A stretch of 64,000 bases of DNA from Mycobacterium pinniadriaticum (lineage in GTDB: Bacteria > Actinomycetota > Actinomycetes > Mycobacteriales > Mycobacteriaceae), in contig NZ_JAPJDO010000020.1 of assembly GCF_026242045.1 (NCBI RefSeq), forward strand, positions 48,114 through 112,113, read 5' to 3'. The translations under genes and the position numbers were made by a program. Numbering within the stretch: position 1 is the stretch's first letter; each line of letters opens with the position of its first letter. Of the stretch, positions 61,304 to 64,000 are shown in pieces. The notes below the pieces were generated by a model. It saw nothing but the letters and a program-made list of their open reading frames with translations. It did not search any database and had not been told where the DNA came from.

Positions 61304-63060
61304 CCGCAATGCCGGACTTGACCGTTCATCATGGTCATCGTCACGGCAGCCCGGTGGATATCGTGCGGGTCGACCTCGAAGATGTTGGTGTCCAACACGA
61401 TGAGGTCAGCGTGCTTTCCCGCTTCGATGGAGCCGACCTTGGCCTCCATCCGTAGTTGATAGGCCGCACCCATGGTGTTGGCGTGCACTGCCTCCGCGAC
61501 GCTGAGCCGCTGATCGGCAGGGGAAAGCACGGGAGCGTCCGGCGTGCCGACCAACTGCCGGGTCACCCCGATCTGGATGGAGTCGAGCGGCTTGTAGGTG
61601 GAGAAATAGCCCGCCGCGGGCCAGTCGGTGCCCATCGAGATGTGGCCGCCGGAGCGCAGGATGTCCTGCGGGCGATACATCAGATCCTGACGGGGCCGGC
61701 CGTAGCGCTCGGCCATGTTCTGCAACGTATCGGGGTCGGCCGACATCCAGTTGGCCGAAAACTGGCCGATGACACCGAGTTCGCCGAATCGCTGACCGTC
61801 GGGGTCCTGCACATAGACCAGATGGGCAATGGTGTGCCGGCGGTCGCGTGGCGGATTGGCGGCGATGGCTGCCGCGATCGAGTCCAACGCTGTCCGCACG
61901 GTGTGCTCACCGCAGGCATGGACATGCACGTCGAATCCGGCTGCGTCGACCTCACAGACCAGCTGGTGCCACTGCTGTTCGGTGAACGGCGATCCGCCGA
62001 TCGAATCCTGCGTGTCCGCGTACGGCTCGATCAGCCACGCGGTGTATCCGCCCTGGGTGCCGTCGCCGATGATCTTCACCACGGTGACGTTGACGAGCTC
62101 GGTCGAGATCTGGTCGCGGATGTCGGTCAGCTTGGCCACCGCGTCATCGACCGGGGGTGACTTCACCGCGTAGCAGGCGACCACGCGAAATGGCAGCACA
62201 CCGCGTTGCTCCAGGTCGGTGTAGAGGCCGATGAGAGCGCCCTGGTCTTCGCCGATCGGCGGCACCCCGGCATCGAAGACAGTGGTGATCCCGGCGGCCG
62301 ACGCCGTGGGCAGCCAGGTCTCGAGCAGCGTCTGCATTGCGTGCGCAGAGATCGGCTCGACGGCATTGACCAGGCTCAACACGGCGTCGACCTCGAGGAG
62401 GTAGCCGGTCGGCTCGCCGTGCTCGTCTCGGGCGTAGTAACTGAAACCGGGGATCGGATCGGGGGTGTCGCGGTCGACGCCGGCCATCTCCAACGCCTTG
62501 CTGTTGGCCCACATGCTGTGGCCGTCGATCGCGAAGAAGAAGCCGGGCCGGTCGGGCAGCACACGGTCCAGTGCGCCGCGCGTCGGTCCGTCGGGCCCGA
62601 ACATGTCCACCCGCCAACCGAATCCACGCACCGGGCCCTCGGGATGTTCCTTCGCGTACGCCGCGATGGCGGCCAGCGCATCCGCGCCGGTCGGCACCTG
62701 CAGGTCGACGCCGCTGGTGAGGAACGCGCCGAGGAAGGGATGGATGTGACCCTCGACGAACCCGGGCAGCATCAGGTTGCCATCCAGGTCGATGACGTCG
62801 GTGTCCGGGCCGGCCAGTTCCATCGCGTCGGCGTCGTCTCCGACGTAGGCGATCGTGTTTCCGGTGACGGCCACCGCCTGCGCCCACGGTTGAGCCGGTG
62901 ACACGGTGTAGACCCGCCCGTTGCGGAACACGAAGTCGGCGGTTGTCCGGTCCGCCGCGGTGGGTGGTTTCGCGCACCCCGTCGCCGTCGCCGTCCGCCG
63001 CGTCAGGACACCGGTTCCCAAGGCGCTGAAGTGCGGCGCCCACTCACATGCAGTACACAC
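61300..63060 (-). CDS. Amidohydrolase family protein (Amidohydro_3, YtcJ-like)
   Basis: A 586-residue metal-dependent hydrolase. The HxH metal pair is in GFVEGHIHPF near residue 105. Later ligands are in VHVHACGEHTV and ARRHTIAHLVYV-type DRRHTIAHLVYV, with the catalytic Asp in ISMGTDWPAAGYFSTY. The C-terminal GSIEAGKHADLIVLDTNIFE is the composite-domain signature. Such proteins hydrolyse C-N bonds of unknown small molecules. The first 35 residues (several Cys and Thr) do not align with the family, so the true start may be a little downstream of 63060. No partner genes are evident. Confidence 0.85.
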   Translation of the reverse strand: MCTACEWAPHFSALGTGVLTRRTATATGCAKPPTAADRTTADFVFRNGRVYTVSPAQPWAQAVAVTGNTIAYVGDDADAMELAGPDTDVIDLDGNLMLPGFVEGHIHPFLGAFLTSGVDLQVPTGADALAAIAAYAKEHPEGPVRGFGWRVDMFGPDGPTRGALDRVLPDRPGFFFAIDGHSMWANSKALEMAGVDRDTPDPIPGFSYYARDEHGEPTGYLLEVDAVLSLVNAVEPISAHAMQTLLETWLPTASAAGITTVFDAGVPPIGEDQGALIGLYTDLEQRGVLPFRVVACYAVKSPPVDDAVAKLTDIRDQISTELVNVTVVKIIGDGTQGGYTAWLIEPYADTQDSIGGSPFTEQQWHQLVCEVDAAGFDVHVHACGEHTVRTALDSIAAAIAANPPRDRRHTIAHLVYVQDPDGQRFGELGVIGQFSANWMSADPDTLQNMAERYGRPRQDLMYRPQDILRSGGHISMGTDWPAAGYFSTYKPLDSIQIGVTRQLVGTPDAPVLSPADQRLSVAEAVHANTMGAAYQLRMEAKVGSIEAGKHADLIVLDTNIFEVDPHDIHRAAVTMTMMNGQVRHCG

Positions 63061-63078
63061 AGCGGCCCCCCAGCCTGG

Positions 63079-63831
63079 TCAGCGCCTCCGCACCGTGCGT
63101 TGGACACCCTTCATCTTCGCCTGAGCGGGCATCGGCCCCTTGGGCATCGCGGCCGGGCCCATCCGGGTCCCCAGCGCGGCCAACTTGGACTCGAGCGCAT
63201 CCATCTGCTTGACGGTGATGTTGGCCGGCAGCCGCGTCAGGTGCCGCTCCAGTTTGGACAGCGGCACCTCGCCCTCGCCGTTGCCGACGATCACGTCATA
63301 GATCGGTACGTCACCGACCAATCGGGCGGTGCGCTTCTTCTCCTGGGCCAGCAGCGGCCGGACCCGCGCCGGGGAGCCCTCGGCGACGAAGATCACACCG
63401 GGCCGGCCGATCACCCGGTGCACCGCGTCGAAGTGTCCCGTGGCGGCCACGCCCGGGGTCACCCGCCATTTGCCCCGCAGGTTGTCCAGGGCCCAGGCCG
63501 CCGCGCCGGTCTGCCCCTCCGCCTTGAGGAACACCGACTTCTGCGCGCGCCGCCCGAAGATAATGAATGCCACCAGGCCGCCCAACACGACGCCCAGCGG
63601 GATCAGCATGTACATGGTGAATCCGCCGACGACAACGCCCGCGGCCACCGCTGCTCCTGTGATCAGCACGAATGCGCCGATCATGTAGGGCAGTAGCCGC
63701 TTGTCCTCCTTGCGCTGCATCTGGAACGCCTGCCACAGCTGGCTGCGACGCTGCTTGGCTGCGGCCTTGCTGGCAGCCTTCGCCTCGGCCTTGGCCGCCT
63801 TGCTCTGGGCGGCGGTGCGGGATTTCGCCAT
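63079..63831 (-). CDS. DUF4191 membrane protein
   Basis: A 250-residue protein with a Lys/Ala-rich N-terminal helix, two membrane helices (MIGAFVLITGAAVAAGVVVG and a MLIPLGVVLGGLVAFII segment, about residues 49-95), and a soluble C-terminal domain containing GVIFVAEGSPARVRPLL. It matches M. tuberculosis Rv2219, next to lipA, and is conserved across actinobacteria. Function is unknown. ATG 63831 (MAKSRTAAQSKAAK) is the likely start; an earlier in-frame start at 63840 adds three residues. Confidence 0.88.
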   Translation of the reverse strand: MAKSRTAAQSKAAKAEAKAASKAAAKQRRSQLWQAFQMQRKEDKRLLPYMIGAFVLITGAAVAAGVVVGGFTMYMLIPLGVVLGGLVAFIIFGRRAQKSVFLKAEGQTGAAAWALDNLRGKWRVTPGVAATGHFDAVHRVIGRPGVIFVAEGSPARVRPLLAQEKKRTARLVGDVPIYDVIVGNGEGEVPLSKLERHLTRLPANITVKQMDALESKLAALGTRMGPAAMPKGPMPAQAKMKGVQRTVRRR

Positions 63832-63873
63832 AACTACCAAGAATACGGACAGGCGATCAGCGGTAGGCCGCGG

Positions 63874-64000
63874 TCACCGCGTTAGCCCGTGCGCGGCCGC
63901 GGCCTGCTGGTACAGGCGGCCGGCGCGGTAGGAGGACCGCACCAGTGGCCCGGACAGCACGCCGGCGAATCCGAGCCGTTCGGCATAGTTGGCCAGCTCG
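63874..64000 (-). CDS. lipA: Lipoyl synthase, C-terminal end (5' part beyond window)
   Basis: The frame, open from base 64000 down to the TGA at 63874-63876, translates as ELANYAERLGFAGVLSGPLV followed by RSSYRAGRLYQQAA. This matches the C-terminus of LipA, where GPLVRSSYRAGRLY is conserved, including the C-terminal Ser that ligates the auxiliary iron-sulfur cluster. About 41 residues are visible. LipA inserts sulfur into protein-bound octanoate to make lipoate. Order lipA, DUF4191 matches M. tuberculosis. Confidence 0.88.
   Translation of the reverse strand, partial: ELANYAERLGFAGVLSGPLVRSSYRAGRLYQQAAAAHGLTR

Overview
The window comes from a GC-rich actinobacterium and is best read as a fast-growing Mycobacterium (Mycolicibacterium). 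It carries the core block that in M. tuberculosis runs from the lipA end through glnA1-glnE-glnA2, the caeA esterase pair, panB and the CYTH/CHAD gene to the RNase HI/CobC, zinc-ribbon, Nif3, ptkA, ptpA and SURF1 genes. Here the block is read in the opposite sense and is broken by at least three blocks absent from that arrangement. These identifications rest on protein motifs and remembered family sequences; no database search was run.

Layout. 1-4978: SURF1 (cut by the window edge), ptpA and a ptkA-like HAD gene on the minus strand, divergent from a plus-strand operon of Nif3, zinc-ribbon and RNase HI/phosphatase genes. 4982-11727: an XRE-cupin regulator divergent from a methyltransferase, a universal stress protein, a thioredoxin/CcdA-type membrane protein, the RNase P RNA gene, a small conserved-looking gene, a decayed exported-protein gene and the CYTH/CHAD gene. 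11844-24325: a compact acetone/2-propanol catabolic operon (HyuA-like protein, acetone carboxylase gamma, beta and alpha, an unknown protein, 3-oxoacid CoA-transferase A and B, a zinc alcohol dehydrogenase), divergent from an AcoR/AcxR-type activator. Two copies of a TGTCCC-GGGACA palindrome flank the activator gene, and a thiolase-like fragment lies beyond it. 24356-27734: two DUF1989 proteins and a urea/guanidine-carboxylase-type protein that lacks its biotin domains, divergent from a TetR regulator and a PaaG-like crotonase. 29365-42607: core genes panB, a wax ester synthase/DGAT, two alpha/beta-hydrolase paralogues, an SPFH-like lipoprotein, glnA2, glnE, a thioesterase, an F420-type luciferase-like oxidoreductase and DoxX.

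42963-57227: an exopolysaccharide locus inserted between glnE and glnA1. It has a Wzx flippase, a Wzz-like co-polymerase, a Wzy-like polymerase with a C-terminal Wzz-like part, four glycosyltransferases, a BcsB-like periplasmic protein, and two exported proteins (one lipoprotein, one with a carbohydrate-binding module) that share an uncharacterised domain. 57906-64000: glnA1, an RDD protein, a DUF222/HNH nuclease with a perfect mycobacterial SOS box over its start codon, an amidohydrolase, a DUF4191 membrane protein and the 3' end of lipA.

How the genes fit together. Nitrogen assimilation (glnA1, glnA2 and the adenylyltransferase glnE) is linked by GlnR-like boxes upstream of both synthetases. 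The acetone locus encodes a path from 2-propanol through acetone and acetoacetate to acetoacetyl-CoA, under a self-contained activator and operator pair. The polysaccharide locus has assembly, polymerisation and export-side factors, but no initiating sugar-phosphate transferase or BcsA-type synthase is visible. Three sites where genes converge share a single CTAG as both stop codons.
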